Origin: Enterobacter hormaechei subsp. xiangfangensis
Lineage (GTDB): Bacteria; Pseudomonadota; Gammaproteobacteria; Enterobacterales; Enterobacteriaceae
Length of the DNA stretch: 64,000 bases
Direction: 5' to 3'
Assembly: GCF_001729785.1 (NCBI RefSeq)
Contig: NZ_CP017183.1
Span: 2,480,001 to 2,544,000, forward strand
In this document: one piece after another, positions 1-8,448 of the stretch
How the letters are laid out: each line of letters opens with the position of its first letter
How positions within the stretch are numbered: position 1 is the stretch's first letter
Translations under genes and position numbers: made by a program
Notes under the pieces: generated by a model
What the model was told of the DNA's origin: nothing
What the model saw: the letters and a program-made list of their open reading frames with translations, nothing else
Databases searched by the model: none

Positions 1-636
1 GGCCAGTCGCGCATAAACGTCGCGCTGGGGGGTCATATAGCGGCGCATCACGATGAGCTGTTTACGCAGCAACGCCAGAAAACCACGTGGGGGGATTTGC
101 TGATCGAGCAAGTTATCTTCCAGATCGATGATTTTATCGTGAAGTTCTTCTATAAACTCGCTGGCATGATCGGTCAACGCATCACACACATCCACCAGCC
201 AGCTGCCGCAATCCGTTGGTCCCGTGCCCTCTTTCAGATCGTTAATGACGTCATCCAGCGCCAGCACTTTTCGCTGGCGGGTGGAAACAATCAGCCGTTC
301 ATCCATATAAACACGCATGGCCACCAGCTGATCCGGACGCTCATCCGTACTGCCGTTTATACAACGCAGCGTAATTAACGTCCCCTCACCCATCCGGCTG
401 ACGCGGGGTCTGAGACTTTCTCCCGCCAGCGCATCCCGAACGTTGTTGGGCAATAGCGGCGTGGACGCGAGCCACTCGGCGCTGTCCGGGTGCGTGTAGT
501 TGAGGTGCAGCCAGCATGGATGTTCGTTGTCGATATGATCCTGATCTTCAAGCGGCCTTGCGCCGCCACGTCCATCAAACACCCATGCAAAAACTGCGTC
601 AGGTACGTTAACCTCAGACCCTTCGATGCTCTCCAC
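1..636 (-). CDS. zntB: Zinc transporter ZntB (5' part, C-terminus outside window)
   Basis: CorA/MIT-family inner-membrane transporter for Zn2+. The visible 212 codons are the cytoplasmic N-terminal domain. The protein reads [18 protein letters not shown] at its start and runs in frame to the window edge, closely resembling E. coli ZntB (about 327 residues). The two C-terminal membrane helices and the GxN motif lie beyond position 1 and cannot be checked. The start is GTG at 636, chosen because GGTGGAGG sits five bases upstream and the first residues align with E. coli. The promoter should lie in the short gap 637-726. Confidence 0.93.
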   Translation of the reverse strand, partial: MESIEGSEVNVPDAVFAWVFDGRGGARPLEDQDHIDNEHPCWLHLNYTHPDSAEWLASTPLLPNNVRDALAGESLRPRVSRMGEGTLITLRCINGSTDERPDQLVAMRVYMDERLIVSTRQRKVLALDDVINDLKEGTGPTDCGSWLVDVCDALTDHASEFIEELHDKIIDLEDNLLDQQIPPRGFLALLRKQLIVMRRYMTPQRDVYARLA

Positions 637-726
637 AGCGCCTCCACCGTTTTATCTCTTTCGGTGTCAGTCTAGCTTTCGCCGAGGGTTAAGCAATAAT
701 TATGTGAGGCATCGTCCTGAATACGC

Positions 727-1857
727 TCAGGAATTCACCGCCCATTCGCGGCTTCTTAACGCATTGTCAGCCTGGAGCTCATTTTCCAGACGGAAATTAC
801 GTGTTCGTGTCTGGAGCTCAATCACCTGATTGCGCAGCACATCTGACGATCCATTGAGTTCTTCAACCATCGACACGTTGCTCTGCGTTACGCGTTCAAG
901 CTCAGACAATGCCTGCGTAATTTGTGAAATACCTTTTTCCTGTTCTGATGTTGAGGCGGATATTTCATCCATCAGTCTGCTCACATTGCCCGAACCGGTA
1001 ACAATATCATGCATATTTTTTTCGGCTTCAGAGACCACGTTAACGCCCTGTGTCACGTTATGGCTGGTAACTTCAATCAATGACTTAATATTTTTTGCCG
1101 CTTCGGCGCTACGATGCGCAAGGCTTCTCACTTCGCCCGCGACCACAGAAAACCCTTTACCATGGTCGCCCGCTCTTGCCGCTTCAACGGCGGCGTTAAG
1201 CGCCAGAATATTGGTCTGAAAAGCGATACCGTCAATCAGCGAGATAATCTCTGTCATTTGCTGGGCGCAGTCGGTAATCGACTGCATATTGTTCGCGACC
1301 TGCCCCATTAACTCTCCGCCTTTACGCGCCTGCAACGTCGCGAGATTCGCCTGTTCGCTGGCTAAACGGGTATTGTCGGCATTATTTTTTGTACTTGCAG
1401 CCATCTCTTCCATGCTGGCTGCCGTTTGCACCAGCGAAGCTGACTGCTGTTCTGTTTTGACGGAAAGCTGCGCGCTGCGTGAAGAGAGTTGATCTGACAG
1501 GGTCATCGCGGTTTGCGAGGAGGCGCGGATCTCACGGACCAGCGTTGCAATGTTGCTGGAGAGACTATTAATCCCCGGGATCAGACGTCCCGCACAGTTG
1601 TTGCCAAATTCAGGTATCGACACGCCAAGTTTGCCTGACGTCACTTCTTCAATACTTTTTTTCACAGTATTGATCGGCGTCACAAGATATTTTGTCATGT
1701 ACGCCCAGAGTAAAAATAATGCGATGAATTGTACAATTATGACTGCAATAAAAAGCGAAGAATTCCGTGAAAATAGCGCTATAACTCCATCACTTACCAA
1801 AAATACACATAAAAGGAAATAGACAATGAACGTTCTGACACTAATATTTCTTAGCAT
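727..1857 (-). CDS. Methyl-accepting chemotaxis protein without a periplasmic sensor domain
   Basis: Chemoreceptor of 376 residues. Two hydrophobic helices (about 10-28 and 34-54) are separated by only about six residues, so there is no room for a periplasmic ligand domain. A HAMP-like segment follows (about 57-110), then the cytoplasmic signalling coiled coil. The highly conserved hairpin tip that contacts CheA and CheW is intact (about 208-250, including NAAVEAARAG and GFSVVAGEVRSLAHRS). The C-terminus lacks the NWETF-type pentapeptide used to tether CheR in Tar and Tsr. It lies downstream of the T6SS remnant, in the same orientation but separated by 316 bases. The ligand is unknown. Confidence 0.88.
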   Translation of the reverse strand: MLRNISVRTFIVYFLLCVFLVSDGVIALFSRNSSLFIAVIIVQFIALFLLWAYMTKYLVTPINTVKKSIEEVTSGKLGVSIPEFGNNCAGRLIPGINSLSSNIATLVREIRASSQTAMTLSDQLSSRSAQLSVKTEQQSASLVQTAASMEEMAASTKNNADNTRLASEQANLATLQARKGGELMGQVANNMQSITDCAQQMTEIISLIDGIAFQTNILALNAAVEAARAGDHGKGFSVVAGEVRSLAHRSAEAAKNIKSLIEVTSHNVTQGVNVVSEAEKNMHDIVTGSGNVSRLMDEISASTSEQEKGISQITQALSELERVTQSNVSMVEELNGSSDVLRNQVIELQTRTRNFRLENELQADNALRSREWAVNS

Positions 1858-2173
1858 ACGTTTTCCTGGGGCATTATATTTTGGTTGGCATTAAGGGTTA
1901 TAGCATTGCCATACGAATTTGTCCTCACGTTCGTCGCTGGTTTGTTGTTTTGCAGTTTAATTTGTGCAGTTTTACTTAAGGCGGATAAAAAGCATGTGTT
2001 ACGGTAAATATCTGGCTTGTCGTTTGGTTACTGATACTCCTTCAATAACGGTAATTATATATTTAAGGAGAGATACTGTAGAGTGCCGATGTTTAGTGGT
2101 GCTTAATAAGTTAACGTAGTTAATATATATTAACTACGTTATTGCACGCCCCTTCCGTTAGGGTAGCTGACGT
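1858..2173. other. Non-coding gap between T6SS remnant and chemoreceptor gene
   Basis: About 316 AT-rich bases with no convincing gene. The region holds the 30-base perfect palindrome at 2112-2141 and presumably the promoter of the chemoreceptor gene. I looked for a sigma-28 type promoter (GCCGATAA box) on the minus strand and did not find one. Confidence 0.6.
2112..2141. repeat. 30-base perfect palindrome
   Basis: The sequence equals its own reverse complement over 30 bases. Each half reads TAACGTAGTTAATAT. It lies 32 bases beyond the stop codon of the last gene of the T6SS remnant. In RNA it could fold as a long AU-rich hairpin, but no T-run follows on the minus strand, so a normal intrinsic terminator is not obvious. 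It could also be a binding site. Confidence 0.75.
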
Positions 2174-2692
2174 TCAGGCCAGACAGTCGATAGCCTGGAA
2201 AAAACAGTCCTCAGTCATGAGGATATTCTCTTTTGCACTTTGATGCCCGCGACGAATATACCAGCCTGCTTCAGGCGCCATGCTTAAATGGAATATCCTC
2301 GCCCCCGACAGACTATCGGGGACAGTAATACTCATCGTCACACACCCCTTCTCCGCCCCCCTGATCACCTGTTCTGGCATAATGGTGACGCTGCGATCCC
2401 CATTTTGCAAAATGATCGTCGTAATAGCATAACGACATATACCGCTACTAAGGCTGTAGCCAACGGTACTTAAATCGGTGATATGTTTTTTAGATAAAAA
2501 TATTTCAATACCAGAACCTTCAAACCATGTAATGATTTGCTGCGCAAGATCCTCCATCCGCTTACAAAAACGCCCTGACTTCGGCCTCAGCCGTATTAAC
2601 ATAGATCGGTTTGTCCCCGATACTCTGTTGCACTTTCTTAAAAAAACGCTCTCTTGCTGACATGTCAACTCCGTGTTTTTCGCCAGTCTCAT
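2174..2692 (-). CDS. Uncharacterised protein in the T6SS remnant, probably frameshifted near its N-terminus
   Basis: Family not recognised. The open frame of 172 residues begins at an ATG overlapping the upstream stop by one base, but its first 40 or so residues look unnatural (basic, cysteine-rich). Another frame begins at ATG 2663 behind a good GGAG site and reads MSARERFFKKVQQSIGDKPI onward for 33 codons before a stop at 2562-2564. Removing one T from the five-T run at 2566-2570 would join that frame to the downstream part (KRMEDLAQQIITWFEGSG onward), giving a plausible 162-residue protein. So either the gene is broken or the base call in the homopolymer is wrong. No signal peptide or membrane helix is seen. 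Confidence 0.55.
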   Translation of the reverse strand: MRLAKNTELTCQQESVFLRKCNRVSGTNRSMLIRLRPKSGRFCKRMEDLAQQIITWFEGSGIEIFLSKKHITDLSTVGYSLSSGICRYAITTIILQNGDRSVTIMPEQVIRGAEKGCVTMSITVPDSLSGARIFHLSMAPEAGWYIRRGHQSAKENILMTEDCFFQAIDCLA

Positions 2693-3237
2693 TATTCTTT
2701 TTGGTGCTTCAGCAGAGCATAGCTGGCAATCAACTGCTGAAGATGCTGTTCGGTCTGGTTTAGCTGCGCTGCTGACAGGGGTTGCCCGGCCGGTAAAATG
2801 GAAAGCAGACGAAGCTGCTCCTCAAGCGGAACGGTATGGCTGAAGGACTGCGACATGGCAAACACGGCTGATTTCAGTTCACTCACCGTCATGTACTTCC
2901 CCTTCTGTTCATCCAGCGCGTTCAGCCTGTTCGTCAACTGCTGTAACTGCGTCATCCCCTGATGCCAGCCATTCAGATCTGACTCTGCAAGCCCGGCAAC
3001 GCTAATCTGCGTGTGCCACTGTTGCGCCAGGGATTTGGCCTCTTCAGGCCACAGCGTCAGCGCCTGCTGCACCAGACGGTCGCCGTAGCTTACTGCCCAG
3101 TCTGGTTTCAGGTGTAAAAGCTGCGCTAACATCTGCTGTGTCTTACTGATCCCCGGTTCAGGTGGCGGTGACGTTTGTTGCAACGCCTGCAACTGTGCTG
3201 TAGAGAGTCCTTCAGGTAACGGTTGTTCCGTTCTCAT
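2692..3237 (-). CDS. VasL/TssA C-terminal-like T6SS accessory protein
   Basis: Protein of 181 residues with an AGGA site before ATG 3237. The middle (NGWHQGMTQLQQLTNRLNAL, about residues 95-114, then KGKYMTVSELKSAVF) resembles, from memory, the C-terminal domain of VasL/ImpA-type T6SS proteins. The N-terminal ImpA region and the membrane segments of full-length VasL are missing, so it may be a stand-alone domain or a remnant. It follows tssC by 15 bases and overlaps the next gene by one base, so the four genes probably form one transcript. The family call is tentative. Confidence 0.5.
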   Translation of the reverse strand: MRTEQPLPEGLSTAQLQALQQTSPPPEPGISKTQQMLAQLLHLKPDWAVSYGDRLVQQALTLWPEEAKSLAQQWHTQISVAGLAESDLNGWHQGMTQLQQLTNRLNALDEQKGKYMTVSELKSAVFAMSQSFSHTVPLEEQLRLLSILPAGQPLSAAQLNQTEQHLQQLIASYALLKHQKE

Positions 3238-3252
3238 GCTTCCTGCCTTACG

Positions 3253-4788
3253 TTACGCTTTCGCTTTCGGCATCTGGCTCACCAGAGACAGGTTCACATC
3301 CATGCCTTCCACCTGGAAGTGCGGCACCGCAAACAGCTTCACGCGGAAGAAACCCGGGTTGTCTTCGATATCTTCCACCACCACTTTCGCGTCACGCAGC
3401 GGATGAGAAGCCTGCAACTCATCGCCCGGATCGGTCATTTCCTTCACCAGACTACGCACCCAGGTATTCAGCTCCAGTTCCAGTAGACGGCGGTCCTTGG
3501 TGGTGCCGATGTTCTCGCGCTGGATGAGCTTCAGGTAGTGCGCAATACGCGACAGCAGGAAGATGTACGGCAGACGGGCGTTGATGCGGCTGTTGGCCGT
3601 GGCATCTGCGGTGTCGTACAACGCCGGTTTCTGCGCGGAGTTCGCCGAGAAGAAGCAGGCATAGTCGCGGTTTTTGTAATACGAGAGCGGGATAAAGCCG
3701 AGGTTGGCAAACTCAAACTCGCGGGTCTCCGGGATCATCACCTCAGACGGAATTTTCACCTGGTTGCCGGTGCCCAGATCGTACAGATGAATAGGCAGAT
3801 CTTTCACCGCCCCGCCCGCCTGCGGGCCACGGATCTGCACGCACCAGCCGTTATTGATGAAGCTCTTCACCATGTTTGACGCGAAGGAGAACGACGCGCT
3901 GGTCCACAGGTATTTCTCGTGATCCGGGCCTTTCACCTGCTCAACGTAGTTAAAGCTGCGTACCGGTACGGTGTCCGGGCCATACGGCAGACGCCCCAGC
4001 ACGCGCGGCATCACGAGGCCGATGTAGCGGGCGTCGTCGGTGTCGCGGAAAGATTTCCACTTGATGTACTCGGCGCGGTCGAAGTAGTTGCCGATATCCT
4101 TAATTGCAGCGACCTCTTCCATCGAGTCTTTCAGGAAAAATTTCGGACCGACAGAGCCAATAAACGGCATATGTGCGGCAGCTGATACTTTAGAGATGTT
4201 GCGTAGCAGCGCCACATCCTGCGGGCTGGCGTCAAATTCATAGGATGAAATCACGGAGCCAATCGGCTCGCCGCCCGGGGTGTCGTATTCGGCGGTATAG
4301 GTGTGCCAGTAGAGGCCGCTCTGGATAAGTTCCGGCGCGTCTTCAAAGTCCTGACGCAGATCTTCTTTCGACACATCCAGAATTTCGGTTTTCACGTTCT
4401 GGCGGTAGTCGGTGCTGTCCACCAGCTGCTTCAGGCCGCGCCACAGGGACTCCACCTTCTGGAACTCCTGGTGATGCATTACGGCATCCAGCTGACGGCT
4501 AATCTGGAAATCCAGCTCAGCGATATGGTGGTCAATCAGCGTTTTGTCGAGCTTCTCCACCGGCTGACCGGATTTGCGGATGCAGTCCATAAACACCTGC
4601 ATCGCCGCCGTCAGGCGTTCACCCGCCGGAGCGTCAGAAAGCGCGGCGTCATCCAGAAACGCATTGATATCACCCAGGCTGGAGGCCGGGGTCAGGTTGA
4701 TTTTTTCAAACAGGGAGGCGTAAACGCCCTCTTTTTCCAGTACGGTGGTCTGCCCCTGCGCGGAGGCGGTTTCAGTATTCACAGACAT
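3253..4788 (-). CDS. tssC: Type VI secretion contractile sheath large subunit TssC (VipB/EvpB)
   Basis: Large sheath protein that assembles with TssB around the Hcp tube and contracts to eject it. The 511-residue product shows the TssC signature along its length, including RVLGRLPYGPDTVPVRSFNY and the region around PRVLGRLPYG, and ends with the usual PHFQVEGMDVNLSLVSQMPK tail. ATG 4788 is preferred over ATG 4794 because the GGGA site is eight bases upstream of the former and only two from the latter. It lies 40 bases downstream of tssB. No hcp, tssE, tssF, tssG, tssK, tssJLM, clpV or vgrG gene is present in the window, so function would require parts encoded elsewhere. Confidence 0.93.
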   Translation of the reverse strand: MSVNTETASAQGQTTVLEKEGVYASLFEKINLTPASSLGDINAFLDDAALSDAPAGERLTAAMQVFMDCIRKSGQPVEKLDKTLIDHHIAELDFQISRQLDAVMHHQEFQKVESLWRGLKQLVDSTDYRQNVKTEILDVSKEDLRQDFEDAPELIQSGLYWHTYTAEYDTPGGEPIGSVISSYEFDASPQDVALLRNISKVSAAAHMPFIGSVGPKFFLKDSMEEVAAIKDIGNYFDRAEYIKWKSFRDTDDARYIGLVMPRVLGRLPYGPDTVPVRSFNYVEQVKGPDHEKYLWTSASFSFASNMVKSFINNGWCVQIRGPQAGGAVKDLPIHLYDLGTGNQVKIPSEVMIPETREFEFANLGFIPLSYYKNRDYACFFSANSAQKPALYDTADATANSRINARLPYIFLLSRIAHYLKLIQRENIGTTKDRRLLELELNTWVRSLVKEMTDPGDELQASHPLRDAKVVVEDIEDNPGFFRVKLFAVPHFQVEGMDVNLSLVSQMPKAKA

Positions 4789-4828
4789 CAGCATATTCCC
4801 GGTTAATCCATTAAATTACACATGCCGC

Positions 4829-5320
4829 TTATTTCGGGGCCAGTGCACTCATTTCGTCGCGTAATTCCTGAGACAGCGCCGGGTCTTTAAGAATTTTCTC
4901 GAGTTCTTTTCTGAAAGTAGCGTTATCAAGAAGATTGGATTTGAGGTCGCGTAATAAATTACGCATGGCCAGCATGGCGAGGAGCTGGGGGATCTGGCGG
5001 GCAACCTGTTCAGGTTCGAAATCCTTAATATCGGAGAAATTCAGGTTTATGCTTTCCTCCGAACCATCCCCGGCCATTGTGTTAGGAACCGTCAGATTCA
5101 CTTCCGGGTTAAATTCCGAAAGTACGCTGTTGAAGTTATTTTTATTGACGTTAATTTTCTCCCTTTCCGATAATGGGCGATTCTCTTTTCCATTACTGAA
5201 ATCACCGACGGTGAGGAGTTTAAGCGGCAGTTCTATTTTCTTCTGCGCGCCACCTGTATGCAGAGCCAGCTTTAAGTTTATGCGTGCCTTGGGCACCTCA
5301 TTCTGGAATGAATCGGCCAT
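4829..5320 (-). CDS. tssB: Type VI secretion contractile sheath small subunit TssB (VipA)
   Basis: Small sheath subunit, 163 residues, the usual family length. The conserved beta-strand motif PLKLLTVGDFSN (about residues 32-43) and the downstream LSEREKINVNKNNF segment are intact. The acidic and hydrophobic FEPEQVARQIPQLLAMLAMRNLL helix follows (about 101-123). It is the first gene of the four-gene remnant and is followed by tssC in the usual order. It is preceded by a 614-base gap that should hold the promoter. Confidence 0.93.
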   Translation of the reverse strand: MADSFQNEVPKARINLKLALHTGGAQKKIELPLKLLTVGDFSNGKENRPLSEREKINVNKNNFNSVLSEFNPEVNLTVPNTMAGDGSEESINLNFSDIKDFEPEQVARQIPQLLAMLAMRNLLRDLKSNLLDNATFRKELEKILKDPALSQELRDEMSALAPK

Positions 5321-5934
5321 AGCAATCCCTTTCTTTAAAAGAAATAAATGTTAAGTGAGTGACGTTTCTTTACAAAGCCATATTAGAGCAAATGTCCATT
5401 TGAAATCAACTTTTCAGATCAAAGATCTAACATTGGACTTTTCTTAAGAATATTCCACTAAATTATTGTACTCATAAATGCCATAGATACATGACATACA
5501 GTAAAAATTAACCATTTATTCACATTAATTTGGCAGGAATGACTGCTTTGTTTGGAAATATTGAACTTATTGTTCCATGAGGTTGAATAATTGATTTACA
5601 TCAATGCATTTATTAACACGCCCCGTAACAGCGCAGAGAAATAAGGTTTTAATTCAATAAATGGCCTGAATATGAAAAAATCCTGTATCGGACAAATTTA
5701 ATCTTGAAAACAGTAATGACTATACTGCTACAGGAATGGCGAATAAATGACTACGCGTTTTTCGATAAACGGGAGAAAGAATCTCTCTGAAGATATTCAT
5801 CATGACAATGAGTGATGGGCTGATATGAAGGGGATATACGGTATTAACCAGGCTGTAAAATCATGCTCCCTGAGAGCGGGCGCTTATGCGGTTAATGGAT
5901 GTTTACCATAATCACGTAGCGCCCTGACCTCTTT
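5321..5934. other. 614-base non-coding gap between mppA and tssB
   Basis: AT-rich sequence with no supported gene on either strand. It must contain the tssB promoter, which I could not place with confidence. A structured element closes at 5878-5924 near the mppA end. The length and base composition differ from the compact neighbouring backbone, consistent with an insertion boundary here. Confidence 0.5.
5878..5924. repeat. Inverted repeat downstream of mppA
   Basis: The arms GGGCGCT (5878-5884) and AGCGCCC (5918-5924) are perfect complements separated by 33 bases. They lie 10 bases beyond the mppA stop codon and could close a structured 3' end for the mppA transcript. There is no T-run, so terminator function is uncertain. 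Confidence 0.4.
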
Positions 5935-7551
5935 TTAATGCTTTTCAATATACATTGTACGGCTGTACGCAACATCCTCCGGGTTATTTATCGGATAACC
6001 TTTAACCCATGGCTTGATGAGACGTCCATTGGTGTATTGATAAATAGGGGCAATCGGTGCTTTCTCGGTGAGGATCTTCTCGGCCATGTTGTAGTCGGCA
6101 TTACGCGCTTTTTCAGTGGTTTCGAGCGTCGCCTGATGAATAATCTTATCGTAAGCAGGGTCGTTGAATCGTGAGATATTCCCGCTATGGGAGGAGGTCA
6201 GCAGCGACAGGAATGTCGACGGCTCGTTGTAGTCCCCTACCCACGATGCACGGATGACGTCAAAATTCCCGGTATTGCGGCTGTCGATGTAGGTTTTCCA
6301 CTCCTGATTCTGCAACTTAACGTCAACACCCAGATTTTTCTTCCACATGGATGCAACGGCAATCGCGATTTTCTGGTGGTTTTCAGACGTGTTATACAGC
6401 AGCGTTAATTTTAGCGGACGCTGAGGGCCATAGCCTGCCGCCTGCAACAACGTTTTCGCCTGCGCATTCAGCTCTTGCTGCGACATCTGCTCAAATGGCG
6501 AGGTTTCCGGCGTAAAGCCCGCAGTGACATCGGGAGTAAAATGCCAGGCCGGTTTCTCACCGGTCCCCAGGACTTTTTCCGCCATAATACGTCTGTCTAT
6601 AGTCATGCTGAGCGCGAGACGTACGCGGGCATCCGCGGTTGGGCCTTTTTGCGTGTTAAACGCGTAGTAATAGGTCCCAAGCTGTGGCGGTGTATATACC
6701 TGTCCCGGAATATCTTTAAGCAGCTTCTGGTACATGTTTTTCGGAAACGATTCTGTAATATCGATATCGCCCGCAAGATAGCGTTTGGTCGCTGAGGACT
6801 CCTGGTTGATCGGCACAAAGGTGACTTTTTTAAGCACCGTCCTGCCGTTATCCCAGTAATGAGAATTTGGCTCAACCACCAGTTTTTCATTCACCACGCG
6901 ATCTTTCAGCACATACGCACCGTTGCCAATGAGCGCGCCAGGGCGCGTCCATTCCTTACCGCTTTCCACATTGGCCTTTTGAACAGGATAAAACGCGAAG
7001 TTAGCCGTCAGATTGCTGAACCAGGGCAGCGGTTTGTCAAGCTGCACGCGCAGCGTTTTAGCATCCACCGCCGTCACGCCGAGCGTATCCGGAGCAGCTT
7101 TGCCGTCGATAATGGCCTGGGCATTGTTAATGCCCGCCAGCGCCGCAAACCAGGCGAAAGGTGACGTTGTTTTAGGATCAACCAGACGACGCCAGCTATA
7201 GACAAAATCGTGTGCCGTCACCGGGGTACCGTCAGACCACTTAGCGTTATCCCGCAGCGTGAACGTCCAGACGCGATTGTCATTGCTCTGCCAGCGCGTC
7301 GCCACGCCGGGAACTAACTCCCCTTTTTCGTTCTGATTCACCAGCCCTTCATAGAGGTCGCGGATTACCTGTATCTCCGGCAATCCCACCGCTTTTGCCG
7401 GATCGAGCGAAGCGGGCTCATCTTTGATATGTCGAACCAGCTCCTGCTTTTGCGCCAGAACCGTTCCTTCGGGAACCTCCGCGGCATATGAAAGTGAAGA
7501 AAGCCCGCACAGCCACAGCGCAGTACAAAGAAGCGAAACAGGATGCTTCAT
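5935..7551 (-). CDS. mppA: Murein tripeptide-binding protein MppA
   Basis: Periplasmic solute-binding protein of the OppA family. It binds the cell-wall tripeptide L-Ala-gamma-D-Glu-meso-Dap and, in E. coli, delivers it to the OppBCDF permease. The product is 538 residues, with a signal peptide ending near LSSLSYA (about 24), then the SBP_bac_5 fold (KDEPASLDPAKAVGLPEIQV, TFTLRDNAKWSDGTPVTAHD). It aligns end to end with E. coli MppA. AAGGGG lies upstream of ATG 7551. The divergent neighbour mpaA hydrolyses the same tripeptide and dgcA epimerises its dipeptide product, so the three form a murein-peptide recycling locus. Confidence 0.95.
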   Translation of the reverse strand: MKHPVSLLCTALWLCGLSSLSYAAEVPEGTVLAQKQELVRHIKDEPASLDPAKAVGLPEIQVIRDLYEGLVNQNEKGELVPGVATRWQSNDNRVWTFTLRDNAKWSDGTPVTAHDFVYSWRRLVDPKTTSPFAWFAALAGINNAQAIIDGKAAPDTLGVTAVDAKTLRVQLDKPLPWFSNLTANFAFYPVQKANVESGKEWTRPGALIGNGAYVLKDRVVNEKLVVEPNSHYWDNGRTVLKKVTFVPINQESSATKRYLAGDIDITESFPKNMYQKLLKDIPGQVYTPPQLGTYYYAFNTQKGPTADARVRLALSMTIDRRIMAEKVLGTGEKPAWHFTPDVTAGFTPETSPFEQMSQQELNAQAKTLLQAAGYGPQRPLKLTLLYNTSENHQKIAIAVASMWKKNLGVDVKLQNQEWKTYIDSRNTGNFDVIRASWVGDYNEPSTFLSLLTSSHSGNISRFNDPAYDKIIHQATLETTEKARNADYNMAEKILTEKAPIAPIYQYTNGRLIKPWVKGYPINNPEDVAYSRTMYIEKH

Positions 7552-7734
7552 ACGATCCCCTTAATGATGTCAGGTAACAGGCAGATGCGTAATTATTTGT
7601 TTCGAAACGGAGAAATGCAAATGCTTCCTCCGGAAAGTTGATGTCAGGCAATTTTCCACACACACGGAAACTATTTGATTAAGCGCGGCTTTTGCACAAC
7701 ACTGCCAGAAGTGACTTTATCATCAGGGTTTACT

Positions 7735-8448
7735 ATGGCAACTACCCGACCAAGAACGGAACGCGGTGCCTTCCCGCCAGGAACTGAACATTATGGACGC
7801 TCATTTTTAGGCGCGCCGCTGATCTGGTTTCCGGCCCCCAAGGCCGATCGCAATAGCGGCTTAATCATTGCAGGCACGCATGGCGATGAAAACTCGTCTG
7901 TCGTGACGCTCTCGTGCGCGCTACGTACGCTGGCCCCCGATTTACGACGTCATCATGTGATTTTGTCCGTCAACCCGGACGGTTGTCAGCTTGGATTACG
8001 GGCGAATGCACGCGGCGTTGACCTGAACAGGAACTTCCCGGCGGCAAACTGGCGCGCCGGTGAAACGGTGTATCGCTGGAACAGTTCGGCGCAGGAGCGA
8101 GATGTGGTCCTGCTCACAGGAGACAAACCCGGTTCCGAACCGGAGACTCAGGCGCTGTGCCAGCTTATTCATAAGATCCACCCGGCCTGGGTTGTCTCTT
8201 TCCACGATCCCCTCGCCTGTATTGAAGATCCTCGTCATACGGCGCTCGGGCAGTGGCTGGCGGATGCGTTTGCTCTACCTCTGGTGAGCAGCGTTGGCTA
8301 TGAAACACCCGGGTCGTTTGGCAGCTGGTGCGCAGACCTCAGCCTTCACTGTATCACCGCAGAGTTTCCGCCCATCTCCTCGGATGAAGCGAGCGAAAAA
8401 TACCTGCGGGCGATGACAGATCTCCTGCGCTGGCAGCCTCAAAGATGA
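7735..8448 (+). CDS. mpaA: Murein peptide amidase A (MpaA)
   Basis: Cytoplasmic zinc carboxypeptidase of the M14 family that cleaves the gamma-D-Glu-Dap bond of murein tripeptide. The product is 237 residues. Zinc ligands H49 and E52 (GTHGDE), H157 (VSFHDP) and the likely catalytic E210 (CITAEFPP) are all present, as is the DLNRNFP motif. ATG 7735 was chosen because the following residues match the E. coli start and AGGG lies just upstream; a frame extension to 7675 has no site. The 3' end overlaps the convergent dgcA gene by 10 bases. Confidence 0.94.
   Translation: MATTRPRTERGAFPPGTEHYGRSFLGAPLIWFPAPKADRNSGLIIAGTHGDENSSVVTLSCALRTLAPDLRRHHVILSVNPDGCQLGLRANARGVDLNRNFPAANWRAGETVYRWNSSAQERDVVLLTGDKPGSEPETQALCQLIHKIHPAWVVSFHDPLACIEDPRHTALGQWLADAFALPLVSSVGYETPGSFGSWCADLSLHCITAEFPPISSDEASEKYLRAMTDLLRWQPQR

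Noticed and set aside
5530..5552. TGGCAGGAATGACTGC as a possible sigma-54 promoter near tssB
   Set aside because: It reads on the plus strand, away from tssB, and the GG-to-GC spacing is 11 instead of 10.
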